Below are positions 44,201 to 54,507 of a stretch of DNA of 64,000 nucleotides, piece after piece. Origin of the DNA: Bolinopsis microptera (Eukaryota; Ctenophora; Tentaculata; Lobata; Bolinopsidae). Below the pieces are notes generated by a model. It saw nothing but the letters and a program-made list of their open reading frames with translations. It had not been told where the DNA came from and searched no databases. The stretch lies in NCBI RefSeq assembly GCF_026151205.1, contig NC_087079.1, positions 16,486,945 to 16,550,944 on the forward strand. The letters are read 5' to 3'. Position 1 is the first letter of the stretch. Every line of letters starts with the position of its first letter. The translations under genes were made by a program, and so were the position numbers.

Positions 44201-44459
44201 CTGCAAGAATCCGGTTTTACAACCTTAGTCTCCTGAATAGCGCAGATATCTATGCCGTACCGTAGACAATCGGTACCCAGTTGCTCCCGTTTGCTGTGGA
44301 TGTCGTCTGGATCATCACAAGAACCGAGGCCACGTATGTTAAAGGTGGCGAAGCTGATGAGGAGTGTAGCAAACAGGGATCGTCCTGCAGCTGAGGTAAA
44401 CATTACGGAGGGCGATGTTGTCGTCTCTCCGCCGCTGGCGTTACCCATACGGTCCATCC
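41278..44459 (-). mobile_element. 3.2-kb single-ORF LINE with 14-bp TSD
   Basis: Flanked by ACCAACATAGTTTA on both sides (41264-41277, 44460-44473). The uninterrupted target is seen in copy C near 52209. The element runs on the minus strand, with a 3' UTR of only about 75 bp and no poly-A tail. The ORF opens almost at its first base, so the element is either RTE-like with a minimal leader or slightly 5'-truncated. Confidence 0.9.
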
Positions 44460-44481
44460 ACCAACATAGTTTACGAAACAT
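41353..44481 (-). CDS. LINE ORF: APE endonuclease and reverse transcriptase
   Basis: 1042 codons without a stop. The annotated ATG (44481) lies in the flanking target DNA; the first ATGs inside the element are at 44457 and 44448. The endonuclease shows FATFNIRGLG, AIQETK, FVLGDFNSKLG, QIDFILCR and SDHRFV. The reverse transcriptase shows PLQKPNKPIGPVKNLRPLTL, AYKQGRSCAD, GIDMSSAFDTIRRS (motif A), GAFQGDCLSGCLFTL (motif B) and EYADDIDFNDED (motif C). The C-terminal RWRMLGHVLRGPTDGPAY motif is standard for LINEs. It belongs to a different clade from the 8.2-kb element, as motif C and overall plan differ. It may still be active. Confidence 0.95.
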   Translation of the reverse strand: MFRKLCWWMDRMGNASGGETTTSPSVMFTSAAGRSLFATLLISFATFNIRGLGSCDDPDDIHSKREQLGTDCLRYGIDICAIQETKVVKPDSCSLSNGYKLLLFEQKNGRHYGLGFVISPRFIDYVVCWNSISDRVSFLDLELPTKSGKFIKCRVVNVYGPHKKLAENDQQLLINFYGQVRDALNVPANVEIFVLGDFNSKLGKMTASDKDFGFGRFMGKHGMGLRNDMGENLLDLLSEFDLFASNTGFYHPARHTTTYTGWRKDWSAGRNSKKTIPVYSQIDFILCRSRSKPMLQDSRSYAGTLTYSDHRFVVTRVDFKDICLCYKRHSKSSLKFNTSELTSNPTIQVKYRQSLDDNLSNTVSALDPNSDLNGLLESIKDAAKSSIGVIRHRKRNRSDDDEVKNLSSQRYLLRQQLNDNQSLDRTSLRSSINCLTNQIKQRLSNIRSAAADAICNTISSTTDSKKMFEAVRTLNLPKSKAPSSIGVHDEQGCNIATDTGKAAVVAKYLEQQLTRDEAPLEPFVGPPRPLVKPFTSEEIGSAARSLKNGRANGPDGIPNELLKYSTGSVHRRFADIINRSFETNSYLDPIGQANITPLQKPNKPIGPVKNLRPLTLSNAVRKILSMATLKRIENKVNAFTGPWQCAYKQGRSCADIVWCQRVMLSVVQRKRWEYHRMGIDMSSAFDTIRRSTILDLLVECGCDDDEVRLVRLLLSNTKLKVNINGTLSAEFQSFLGAFQGDCLSGCLFTLVLAGALRDLRNRLETATNRPNPPITDIGLPLDSEYADDIDFNDEDEDNLRELLPIATEVLKDWNLFVNEDKTDFTHVYLAEKGAKDDQGKPIAGNELWRKSITLGSMLCSKEDISRRICLGYAAFNKYKKAWNHKIPLSKRLLLYEALVVSVLMYNSSCWAAPKSVLEKLDIAHRRHLRSILNYKYPHIISNKNLYKRCNSEPLSAKVARSRWRMLGHVLRGPTDGPAYSSLVFAVNTLQLQGRRGRPQSNLFSLILHDLSVRKLSLNNLCDLNYLTLIAQNRVKWRSMQIA

Positions 44482-44888
44482 TTACTTGTATGTACTGTTA
44501 CACCTAATCAACCAGCCAATTTCACGCTATTACAACTCCCTGCAACTCCCCTGCAACTCCGAGAGCTCTTAATTACGCCTTATATGGTGCGTAATTAATA
44601 GCTCAATATCACACGCTATATATCCAACCAGTAAACGCGCTCAATCGATATCTCGTGACTGTCACGTGACAGCTATCCAAGGAAATTCTCTATATGGCGC
44701 CTCCGGTGTAAACTAGGAAAGAGCTAGTTTGAGCCTTAAATAGGCGGGATATTTAATATTTATTATTAACTTCTACCATCACCCAAGCAGGTGGCGGTGG
44801 AGCTGAAAGTTAGCCTGTGTGAGATCGCTATTCCTGCGATATCAGACAAGAGCACGCTTCACACATTCTGACGAGCCTCCCTTTACAG

Positions 44889-45050
44889 GGGGACTCTTAT
44901 GGAATTGAAGTAAAGAAGTACTTATACTTTACGTGTAACAGATGGTTAGCCAGGTCTGAAGATGACGGAGAGATCGTCCGGGAGCTGATCGCTACGGATG
45001 AAAACGGAGTGCCTATAAGCTCTGCAGAAGGTGGGCCTCTATTTGAACTG
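44889..45050 (+). CDS. PLAT/LH2 domain C-terminal exon, copy B
   Basis: Acceptor CCTCCCTTTACAG precedes the frame GDSYGIEVKKYLYFTCNRWL then ARSEDDGEIVREL. The run F-x-C-N-R-W-L-A-x-x-E-D-D-G-x-I-x-R-E-L is the signature end of PLAT (lipoxygenase homology) domains, as in LOXHD1, polycystin-1-type and lipoxygenase proteins. The frame is open to a stop at 45084-45086; the donor is uncertain, near GAACT|GTGTGG. The rest of the domain is not in this segment, so it is a gene fragment. It is convergent with the membrane-protein exons. Confidence 0.65.
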
Positions 45051-45856
45051 TGTGGGGTTCAGAGCTGTTGTACGGAACAATGTTGATTACACTTCAGGTT
45101 TAATAACCTGCACTATTAACAATGTTGATAACACAAGCAATAGCGCCCTATCTGATGTCTCTTCTTCCCAGTTTCAGATCACTGCCTCTAACCAGACGAA
45201 GTGTTCGTTACAAAAAACCGTTATCTCTTTAACTTTTGAAGTAAAGCCCTGGCCAGTAAGGGTTTCTGGGCTCGTCTAAATTTCTTCGAAGTATAAAATT
45301 ATCTGCATTGATCTGAAACGAATTATTAAGATAACGGACTACCTCATATAAGGCTTGGTCAAATTGTTTATGTCCCCAGAATCAATCTCACCACTCTGGA
45401 CAAAAGGTTTTTCAACTTTGTTCTGAGATCTTTGCTCCAGTAATTGGTAATGTTGTAGGTTTATAACCTACCAAGACTCGTCGACGGTCTTGTCGTAGTA
45501 TTCGGAACAAATATTTTACGAGTATCACCTGTTAAATCCAATGTACTAAATAAAAGAATTTGTAATCAAAATAATTGTAGCAACATTTAAATAAGAACCA
45601 TGTCAGCTGTAAGTACAACTACAATTTCAGTATAAATGAAATTATGAAAATAAAAGAAATCCTAAAACCGTCAGTAAAATAGAAATATTTGCTTCGCATC
45701 AGTTTGAAAACGATACATGAACTAATATAGTCACACTGCCACCATATTCAATATTCGATCCCAGCCACACCAAATGATTCAAATAACGACTAAAACACCA
45801 CAAATAATACATTTATTCTTGCGGATGAAGGGTGCGGGCGAACATGGCACATGCAC

Positions 45857-47066
45857 TCATATACTCCCAGGAGTCCCCCGAGGTTTAGTATAAAGCGGTG
45901 TTTTAAGTCTAGTAGGGGTCACTGTCACTGACGCCGGCCTGAACGGGGAACCTATCTTAACTGGAGTAGTTAACATTGAGTTCATAGTTAGGGGAGAGTC
46001 CCACTGAGACGAAGTGGATTTGAGACGTCTGTAGCTGGCGGTGGTTAGGAAGACGATCCCAATGACGATTAGAAGGACGAGGAGTCCCAGGACGACAGTG
46101 GGGAGGAGAGTGCTGATAAGTTCGGAAAACTCCAGTTTGATGGGAGGTGGAGTTAGGTCGGGTTCTGAGGGTGTTATCAGTACTTCGTACACTTCCTCCT
46201 GACCTGTTGGAGCAGAGTTAGAGACTAACATACTGAAGTTATTAGTTTTAAGATTTTACCGATTAATTTGATGAAAGGTGCGAGGAAAGAGTTTGGTGTT
46301 TTTACCAGCAGTTTCTAGCGAAACAAAACAAAGCAGCTAACCCAAGACCCAAGTACTAACCAGAAGTAGGACAGAGAAAAGTGAGAGAATGGACAGCCTG
46401 GGTGTTCCAGTTGAGCAGGGATAGGTGGAAGTGAGACGAGGTTTTAATAATGTTCAGATCACCGCCAGCTCTGTCGTCTAACGTCACCTGAACAAGGTTC
46501 CAGCTTTGAGCTAGTTTGTAATTTTATAAATAAATATAAAATTATATAAATATAAAATAATAGACTGACCCGACGGTCACTGCGTTGCCTGGGGAGTGGC
46601 GTCATGTTTCTCTATGCTAATGTTTTGGAGAATTGGCTACCTAGAAAATATCGGATTGTGCGAAGCAAAACTTTAAAAGGCAAAACATAGTGGTTCCCCC
46701 TAGTCTATGATATTTACCTGAACAAGCGAAAAGTCTCCCTCCACAAGGAAGATATCAGTAGTAGGACTCTCTGAAGAGAGAGAAGTCTTCTTTCCAGATA
46801 ACTTAAAACCTGTAGAAAGTTATGAAACTTTCAGTTAGTGGTATGTTAAAGTGTCTGTATCTATTATTAGTACGGTCTACCAAGATAATCTCTAGTCACG
46901 ATGTGTGATGTCATTACACGTGTTCTACTCGAACAAAAAATAATTGTTTCTGGAGGTTAAAAATGTAAGGGCAAGTTTTACTCACGTGATACGAATGGTA
47001 TCTGGATAGAGCTGGATACAGCACCCTTTACTTTTACAGTCACCAGCGGAGATACGGTCGATACAG
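45857..47066 (-). CDS. single-pass membrane protein, last four exons, copy B
   Basis: Exons in order on the minus strand: 46986-47066 (VSTVSPLVTVKVKGAVSSSI then QIPFVS), 46718-46770 (SPTTDIFLVEGDFSLVQ), 46361-46487 (VTLDDRAGGDLNIIKTSSHF then HLSLLNWNTQAVHSLTFLC) and 45857-46203 (GQKEVYEVLI.., transmembrane, tail). All junctions are GT-AG and the phases agree (1, 0, 1), giving one continuous frame. The extracellular or lumenal part looks like a beta-sandwich module. It is followed by a 20-residue membrane helix and a tail of about 60 residues rich in SP/TP. This topology recalls membrane nucleoporin gp210, but no motif proves it. AATAAA at 45812-45817. Confidence 0.65.
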
Positions 47067-47902
47067 CTGCAAAAAATAATCGGTTAGATCTGCTGAATAA
47101 GTGGTTTAATTGGTGGTTTTGTAACTAATATGATACTTAAGTTTCTCACTTTCTGTCCCCTTCTCTCTTTCTCTCTTTCTGTCTCTCCCTCACAGCCTTA
47201 CCTTACATTCCGTAATTTTTAATTAAGTTTGAGTGTGTTCTTTCACTCTCACTGGTAATATTTCATAATTTTGTTTGAGGTATGTACATTTTACTTCGGT
47301 CACTTGAAATTGCTTTTTTTCGGAGGCCTTGGTGCTGGTTTCGACTGAGCGGGTTCATACTTTTGCAACTTCTTAACTGCCAAAATTGTTACACTAGTTG
47401 GCCATTGTATTGGTAGACACAATCTTAGAAAAATACTGCTAAATTGCAGTATTAAATTGCAGTACCTATTAAATTACAGTATTACATGTTCATATTAAAT
47501 ACGCAAACGATAGTTATCTTGTACGCCATGCTCCCGGAAATTATTAGACTGAAAATAGTCCTAATTTCAAAGAAATGTTTTCCCCCATCAACATTTTATG
47601 ATTAAAAAGGCAACAGGATCGATGCGATGGTAGATTAAAATCTATAACTAAAGAAAACGGGAGAAATTCTTGTAAAGTACCCTCTTTGGAGGATGTGCGT
47701 GACTCGTCCAAGTTTGTGGGATAAGATAAAGGTAATTTAAATCAACTTAAAAATTGGCCGTAGATTTACTTGATACTTCTGATAACGTAATTTTAAAATT
47801 AAACGAAACTTTATCTTGATTTTGAAGACCTCCGATATTCGAGAATTGATGATATTTTCACTAATAAAACGATTTTGTAAACTAGAATTATACCATATAC
47901 AG

Positions 47903-47990
47903 GGAGTACCACGTACAGAAAGTGTGACTTTTTTGATCACAGTGCTGGCAAGCACGACCGTTGCATTTATTGTGGGTATACTATGTTCCC
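47903..47990 (+). CDS. possible transmembrane exon, unknown gene
   Basis: After acceptor-like CCATATACAG comes GVPRTESVTFLITVLASTTV followed by AFIVGILC, a convincing membrane helix preceded by polar residues. The frame continues into an 18-bp tandem repeat (CCCCCTTTACTATTATAC), so the exon end is unclear. No partner exons found. Confidence 0.3.
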
Positions 47991-47994
47991 CATT

Positions 47995-48060
47995 TACTAT
48001 TATACCCCCTTTACTATTATACCCCCTTTACTATTAAACCCCCTTTGGTACACGTTACAA
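47995..48060. repeat. 18-bp tandem repeat
   Basis: Three to four units of TTTACTATTATACCCCC and variants. Confidence 0.7.
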
Positions 48061-48069
48061 GCCTCTTTT

Positions 48070-48130
48070 GTGCACGCGAAGCGTGCACTCCGGCCGGAGG
48101 CGGCGGCCGAAGGCCGCCGCCTCCGGCAGG
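48070..48130. repeat. GC-rich double hairpin
   Basis: GTGCACGC-GAA-GCGTGCAC is followed directly by a longer palindrome, CCGGAGGCGGCGGCC-GAA-GGCCGCCGCCTCCGG written here as two arms. It is very GC-rich against an AT-rich background; the long palindrome has a 15-bp stem. Confidence 0.85.
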
Positions 48131-49511
48131 AGTTTTCCAGGCATTAAGACTCATCGGAAGTCGTTCAGCAGATTTATTTTTAGTTCAAAACATTCTAATT
48201 TGATGTCAAAGATGACAGGAATAAAAAATAGTTATGTTGAGATTTTAAAGAAATTTGCATAAAATACTCGCCAGCACTGTTATACGAAATCCGGTAAAAA
48301 ACCCAAAATCGCCATATTCAGGTGCCTTAAAAACCATGTTAAAATTGAGTTAGAGATCTGAAATTTTTCAGGGCGTCTAGACGTTGACCAAATCGACTGC
48401 AAAAAAAGTTTCAGGTTTTAGGAGCATCGGGAAATGGGTTTTCTAGAACCCCTGTTTTACGATAGATTGTCGTGATACATATATACATATATATATTCAG
48501 GGATAGACGCTTTGCCAGTCAATTGTAGCCTGTATTTAAGTGTCCATAGATTCAAAAGTATAAAAGATACAGCCATTTCCGACCACAGGTCTTGCAAATA
48601 ATTGTTTACACTTTAGTTTACATTGTATACAAAAATTATTTGACGTCATAAACACCCCTTGATGACGTCATCAAGTTAACCGTTTTTAAAACTTGATTTT
48701 TGACAAAGTAATAACTTTTAAAATTAATTTTAAACCATTAAGAAGTAATTTTATTCAAATCTGAGGAAATTTTTACCTTAGATAATTGTTCAAGCATTCT
48801 GAAAATCTACCGGAAAGTTTTTCTAGCTTGCTCCTTCATAAAGATATTCGTCATTGAAGTTTGTGCTTTTTTTGAAGAATTATTTTATAAAAACGTCAAT
48901 TTTGCGATTTAGTATTCTCTGGTGTTGGGCCATGCCTTGGGTTGTGGAGCTCAGTTCTGCTTCCTATAGGTATAAATTGTGCATTAGGCTAGTTTTAAAG
49001 TTGAAAATCGAAAAGTTGCTCACGTGGGGACACGCCCAAATTGATAGAAAATTACTAAAATCACTGAAAATTGCTGTTTTCGTCATTTTCTGTCAACTTT
49101 AGAGTGCCGTTGTGATTACAGTTCTTCTTGAAATACTTTGAAACTTTGCATGCTAATCAAGCTATATATAAAACAATTACATGCAAAATTTTACAGCGAT
49201 TCAGTATTGGATGCGCACGCAACGTCCGCTCAAAGTTTGCACGTGCGAAAGGTGAAAATTTTGCTCATTCATGATTTCCAACAAATTCTGCTTTGCCACG
49301 ACAGTTTAATGTCATTATATATGAATTTAATGCCAACTTGAATGAGTATTAAGTGGTATATTCTGTCAGTGATCGACCGATATGCTTCCCTAAACACAAG
49401 AAAATGTTTTTGAAGGAAAAATTTCGAAATCGTTGAAACTTCCTCCTTATTAATGAAGATATCAGTTTATATTTCGACTTTATAAAGTACCCTGACATTA
49501 TAATCAAAAAG
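48131..49511. other. gene-free stretch, nothing recognised
   Basis: AT-rich DNA with GTCAT-rich motifs near 48640-48670. Open frames are short and unconvincing. Confidence 0.45.
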
Positions 49512-49518
49512 AAATGAT

Positions 49519-50035
49519 ATTTTACCAAAACCCATAATCATGGGTAGAGTGGACCGCTGCCAGTGTCTCTCTTTCCCAAACAAAAGGAAATGATATTAAT
49601 TTGATTGACCGTTCTCAAATGCAAAATGATACCGAGAATGAAATCGGTCGCTCGCTTTTCCCATTCATTTACAATTGTATAATAGATTAAGAAGAACTAC
49701 CCAAAGGCAGCTGTACTCGGCAATGAAGATTCAATAAACTTCAACTTGTTCAATAAGTAATAACTACCACCCTTGTCCCTTACCCCGAAATACTAGGTAT
49801 CGACCCGAACGCAACCCAAAGAGATTTTTACAGCATCTGATTGATGAAATCAATCGAAACTTATTTATACAATTCGTAAGCCGTGAATGAATGGGAAAGC
49901 GAGCGACCGATTTCATTCTCGGTATCATTTTGCATTTGAGAACGGTCAATCAAATTAATATCATTTCCTTTTGTTTGGGAAAGAGAGACACTGGCAGCGG
50001 TCCACTCTACCCATGATTATGGGTTTTGGTAAAAT
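49519..50035. mobile_element. 517-bp inverted-repeat element with 7-bp TSD
   Basis: Arms of about 165 bp begin ATTTTACCAAAACCCATAAT and end in the exact complement. The spacer is about 180 bp. Flanked by AAATGAT (49512-49518, 50036-50042). No coding capacity. A single-arm copy lies at 22677-22846. Confidence 0.88.
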
Positions 50036-50469
50036 AAATGATACAAAATATTATATTATGAAGGAGCAGTTGCTAAAAACTCTACATCACATTGTGTACG
50101 AGGGACCATATTGTCTAACAAAACTTCATACCGACTACCGAGCAGTGATATAACTTCATACCACTCTTCTCCAAACTCAACACAAGGTTTGGAAGTAACA
50201 AGATACTGGATCTGCGGATCCGAAACCTCGTGATGATATGTAATAGTTGTAAGATAAGAGAAAATTTTATATACCTTAACTGGAGTGATTTTATCGTGAC
50301 ATACCATGCAGTTGCACAACTCGTGATGTTATGGAATTGGTATGTGCGCTGTGTTTCAGTAGCCGGCCTCTGCAGTCTACAGTCTGCTATTTGTTTAGTC
50401 CTTTTAATTCTGGTAATCTTTTATTATTTTAAAACTTAGATCAACACTTAATTTATTTTTAAAGATCAC

Positions 50470-51135
50470 AATTCTGACATAAATGAATACTATCGTCACA
50501 GACGATAGTATATTGCGAAACTTTTCAATTTGCAGTTTCTGAAGAAAAACAACTCTGTTTTATATCGAAAAAAGTTATCAACTCCATTTTTCACAATCAC
50601 TCTGCCACTGGTTTACGCACACCTTACTTTGTAATATTTGTAATAGTAATATAATATTTGTGATATTATGTTGGTAATTAAAAGTAATTAAAAGAATTCA
50701 AACTGCCATAAATGAATACTATCGTCACAGCCGACATGGTTGCAAAACTTTTCAATTTGCAGTTTCTGAAGAAAAACAACTCTGTTTTATATTGAAAAAT
50801 TAAAAAGTTATCAACTCCATTTTTCACAATCACTTTGCCACTGGTTTACGCACACCTATGTAATATTTGTAATACAATATTTGTGATATTATGTTAGTAA
50901 TTAAAACTAATTAAAAGAATTCAAACTGCCATAAATGAATATTATCGTCACAGCCGACTTGGTTGCAAAACTTTTCAATTTGCAGTTTCTGAAGAAAAAC
51001 AACTCTGTTTTATATTGAAAAAAGTTATCAACTCCATTTTTCACAATCACTCTGCCACTGGTTTACGCACACCTTACTTTGTAATATTTGTAATAGTAAT
51101 ATAATATTTGTGATACTATGTTAGTAATTACCAAC
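50470..51135. repeat. tandem triplication, unit about 220-235 bp
   Basis: Three units share CATAAATGAATACTATCGTC, CTTTTCAATTTGCAGTTTCT and ATCAACTCCATTTTTCACAA. The unit ends (TTTGTAATATT..AATTAAAAGAATTCAAA) also occur at junctions of the 2.4-kb array at 31.7, 34.1 and 36.5 kb. Confidence 0.88.
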
Positions 51136-51334
51136 ATAAAAGAGCGCAAAAATGGGTCAAATAAGTAACGTTTTCATCTTAAATATTATGGTTTCAAATA
51201 GTATCAATCAAACGGCATTGCGCCGCATAACTAAATCCTTATATTTTAACTTTCTAGCTGGTCATGGTTATAATGGATAAGGACCCAGTGGAACTGGGCT
51301 ACAAGAACGTAGGAAAGAAGACGGCGATGGATGA

Positions 51335-51420
51335 AAGGGACTTTTGTTTGCGGGGTTTCTGATACTGATGGAGGGAGTTGGGGCACTTATGGGGATGATG
51401 ACGGCACCTGGCGGAGCAGA
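51335..51420 (+). CDS. possible first transmembrane exon of the TSPO gene
   Basis: The frame KGLLFAGFLILMEGVGALMG then MMTAPGG is hydrophobic with glycine spacing like helix 1 of TSPO proteins, which precedes the W-Y-x-x-L-x-K-P-x-W block found in exon 55690. It is cut off by duplicated segment copy C, and there is an in-frame stop just upstream, so the start and joins are not resolved. A second short frame (MDKDPVELGYKNVGKKTAMD) precedes it in another phase. Tentative only. Confidence 0.2.
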
Positions 51421-51435
51421 ACATGCTAGATTGAA

Positions 51436-51556
51436 TTGACCATTGTTAATGGTCTGGCCTGGCGCGCGCTACTTCGTAGCACTTGCCATCGGGCCATTTC
51501 GAGAAAAAAGCGGCGCGCGCTACTTCGAAGAAATTTAGACGAGTAACATCCGTCAA
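51436..51556. mobile_element. 121-bp MULE-like mini-element, copy 2
   Basis: Same family as 10845-10955: starts TTGACCATTGTTAATGGTCT, ends ACGAGTAACATCCGTCAA. Flanked by TAGATTGAA (51427-51435, 51557-51565). Copies A and D of the host segment show the unoccupied site CATGCTAGATTGAACAG. Confidence 0.9.
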
Positions 51557-52653
51557 TAGATTGAACAGTTTAAATGTTATCAATCTGTGAATTTTTAATC
51601 TGTGAAATTTTGAACAAATTTTTGAAAAATTTCGTGCTTCTAAAATTAATTTTGGTACTAAAAGTTGCGTCTGACTACAGACTAAGCTCATTACGATCCT
51701 GTAAGAATTATTTCAACATATTCAATATGTTAGGAGTCCCACATACAGCTCGACGTTATCGTGCTACACGGTTAATTTTCATTATTCACACTTAGAGGCA
51801 ACTTTTGGTACCAAATTTATCGAAAATCAGAGACAACAAATTCTGTGCCAGCTCATGGCGCTTATTACATAGCAGTGCCGTAGCGATGAAAAGTTTGAAA
51901 ATTAGTTAGAAATTTTCAGAAAATGTGTTATTGGACTGCCGATCTGGGGAGCAACCTAGGGCCCTCTATATATTCATGCCCATTGTAGGCTGCATCCCCG
52001 ATCCCCGAGACTTCGTCTTACTTTCGTCTGGTTTCCACTCTCTCTTCATACCAAGTTACTAGCTAGGTAACAAGGTAATCGAGGAGACAGTTTTCAACGT
52101 AACAACGATTTCAGCCGGTTCGGACAAATCTTTGTTCTACCAACTGAACAACAAATCAGTGCACTGCCATCTGTACGCGTCCTCACACACTGTTCTTAAA
52201 CCAGAGTTAGCTTTATACCAACATAGTTCACGAAATATTTACTTGTATGTACCCCTAATCATCGAATTACCAGCCAATTTCACGCTATTACAACTCCCTG
52301 CAACTCCACTGCAACTCCGAGAGCTCTTAATTACGCCTTATATGGTGCGTAATTGCCTCTGCATAATAGCTCAATATCACGCGCTATATATCCAACCAGT
52401 AAACGCGCTCAATCGATATCTCGTGACTGTCACGTGACAGCTATCCAAGGAAATTCTCTATATGGCGCCTCCGGTGTAAACTAGGAAAGAGCTAGTTTGA
52501 GCTTTAAATAGGCGGGATATTTAATATTTATTAACTTCTACCATCACCCAAGCAGGTTACGGTGGAGCTGAAAGTTAGCCTGTGTGAGATCGCTATTCCT
52601 GCGATATCAGACGAGAGCACGCTTCACACATTCTGGCGAGCCTCCCTTTACAG

Positions 52654-52820
52654 AAGCACTCTTATGGAATTGAAGTAAAGAAGTACTTATACTTTACGTG
52701 TAACAGATGGTTAGCCAGATCGTCCGGGAGCTGATCGCTACGTATGAAAACGTAGCTCTGCAGAAGGTGGGCCTCTATTTGAACTGTGTGGGGTTCAGAG
52801 CTGTCGTACGGAACAATGTT
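52654..52820 (+). pseudogene. PLAT/LH2 domain exon, copy C, disrupted
   Basis: Same exon as 44889-45050, but a 20-bp deletion removes the codons for ARSEDDG and a second 10-bp deletion follows. The first shifts the frame and the second shifts it back. The conserved E-D-D-G of the PLAT signature is lost. Confidence 0.7.
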
Positions 52821-53600
52821 GATTACACTTCAGGTTTAATAACCTGCACTATTAACAATGTTGATAACACAAGCGATAGCGCCCTATCTGATGTCTCTTC
52901 TTCCCAGTTTCAGATCACTGCCTCTAACCAGACGAAGTTTTCGTTACAAAAAACCGGAAATCGTTATCTCTTTAACTTTTGAAGTAAGGCCCTGGCCAGT
53001 AAGGGTTTCTGGGCTCGTCTAAATTTCTTCGAAGTATAAAATTATCTGCATTGATCTGAAACGAATTATTAAAATAACGGACTACCTCATATAAGGCTTG
53101 GTCAAATTGTTTATGTCCCCAGAATCAATCTCACCAATCTGGACAAAAGGTATTTCAACTTTGTTCTGAGATCTTTGTTCCAGTAATTAGTAATGTTGTA
53201 GGTTTATAACCTACCAAGACTCGTCGACGGTCTTGTCGTAGTATTTGGAACAAATATTTTACGAGTATCACCTGTTAAATCCAATGTACTAAATAAAAGA
53301 ATTTGTAATCAAAATAATTGTAGCAACATTTAAATAAGAACCATGTCAGCTGTAAGTACAACTACAATTTCAGTATATAAATGAAATTATAAAAATAAAA
53401 GCAATCCTAAAACCGTCAGTAAAATTGAAATATTTGCTTCGCATCACTTTGAAAACGATACATGAACTAATAGTCACACTGCCACCATATTCAATATTCG
53501 ATCCCAGCCACACCAAATGATTCAAATAACGACTAAAAACACCACAAATAATACATTTATTCTTGCGGATGAAGGGTGCGGGCGAACATGGCACATGCAC

Positions 53601-54507
53601 TCATATACTCCCAGGAGTCCCCCGAGGTTTAGTATAAAGCGGTGTTTTAAGTCTAGTAGGGGTCACTGTCACTGACGCCGGCCTGAACGGGGAACCTATC
53701 TTAACTGGAGTAGTTAACATTGAGTTCATAGTTAGGGGCGAGTCCCACTGAGACGAAGTGGATTTGAGACGTCTGTAGCTGGCGGTGGTTAGGAAGACGA
53801 TCCCAATGACGATTAGAAGGACGAGGAGTCCCAGGACGACAGTGGGGAGGAGAGTGCTGATAAGTTCGGAAAACTCTAGTTTGATAGGAGGTGGAGTTAG
53901 GTCGGGTTCTGAGGGTATTATCAGTACCTCGTACACTTCCTTCTGACCTGATGGAACAGAGTTAGAGACTAACATACTGAAGTTATTAGTTTTAACATTT
54001 TACCGATTAATTTGATGAAAGGTGCGAGGAGAGAGTTTGGTGTTTTTACCAGCAGTTTCTAGCGAAACAAAACAAAGCAGCTAACCCAAGACCCAAGCAC
54101 TCACCAGAAGTAGGACAGAGAAAAGTGAGAGAATGGACAGCCTGGGTGTTCCAGTTGAGCAGGGATAGGTGGAAGTGAGACGAGGTTTTAATAATGTTCA
54201 GATCACCGCCAGCTCTGTCGTCTAACGTCACCTGAACAAGGTTCCAGCTTTGAGCTAGTTTGTAATTTTATAAATAAATATAAAATTATATAAATAATAG
54301 ACTGACCCGACGGTCACTGCGTTGCCTGGGGAGTGGCGTCATGTTTCTCTATGCTGATGTTTTGGAGAATTGGCTACCTAGAAAATATCGGATTATGCGA
54401 AGCAAAACTTTAAAAGGCAAGACAGAGTGGTTCCCCCTAGTCTATGAAATTTACCTGAACAAGCGAAAAGTCTCCCTCCACAAGGAAGATATCAGTAGTA
54501 GGACTCT
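53601..54507 (-). CDS. single-pass membrane protein, last three exons, copy C
   Basis: Exons 54455-54507, 54105-54231 and 53601-53947 join in the same phases as copy B and keep the frame. The donor after the 127-bp exon is GTGAGT here versus GTTAGT in copies B and D. Protein changes relative to copy B are few (for example SVPSGQKE for SAPTGQEE around the acceptor, and ITP for IIP reversed). The next exon upstream is truncated by the minisatellite at 54736, so this copy cannot make the full protein unless its exons are used by another gene. AATAAA at 53556-53561. Confidence 0.6.

Larger units (their letters stand above)
40600..47574. repeat. duplicated segment, copy B, split by a LINE
   Basis: Starts TATTCAGCCAACATATTATT and ends ..AATTTCAAAGAA. 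Without the 3.2-kb LINE at 41278-44459 it measures about 3.8 kb. It is the most complete copy: PLAT exon on the plus strand and four membrane-protein exons on the minus strand. Confidence 0.88.

Noticed and set aside
45031-45279. Plus-strand ORF MGLYLNCVGFRAVVRNNVDY..
   Set aside because: Overlaps the end of the PLAT exon in another frame. It is conserved between copies B and C only because the DNA is; no domain was recognised.
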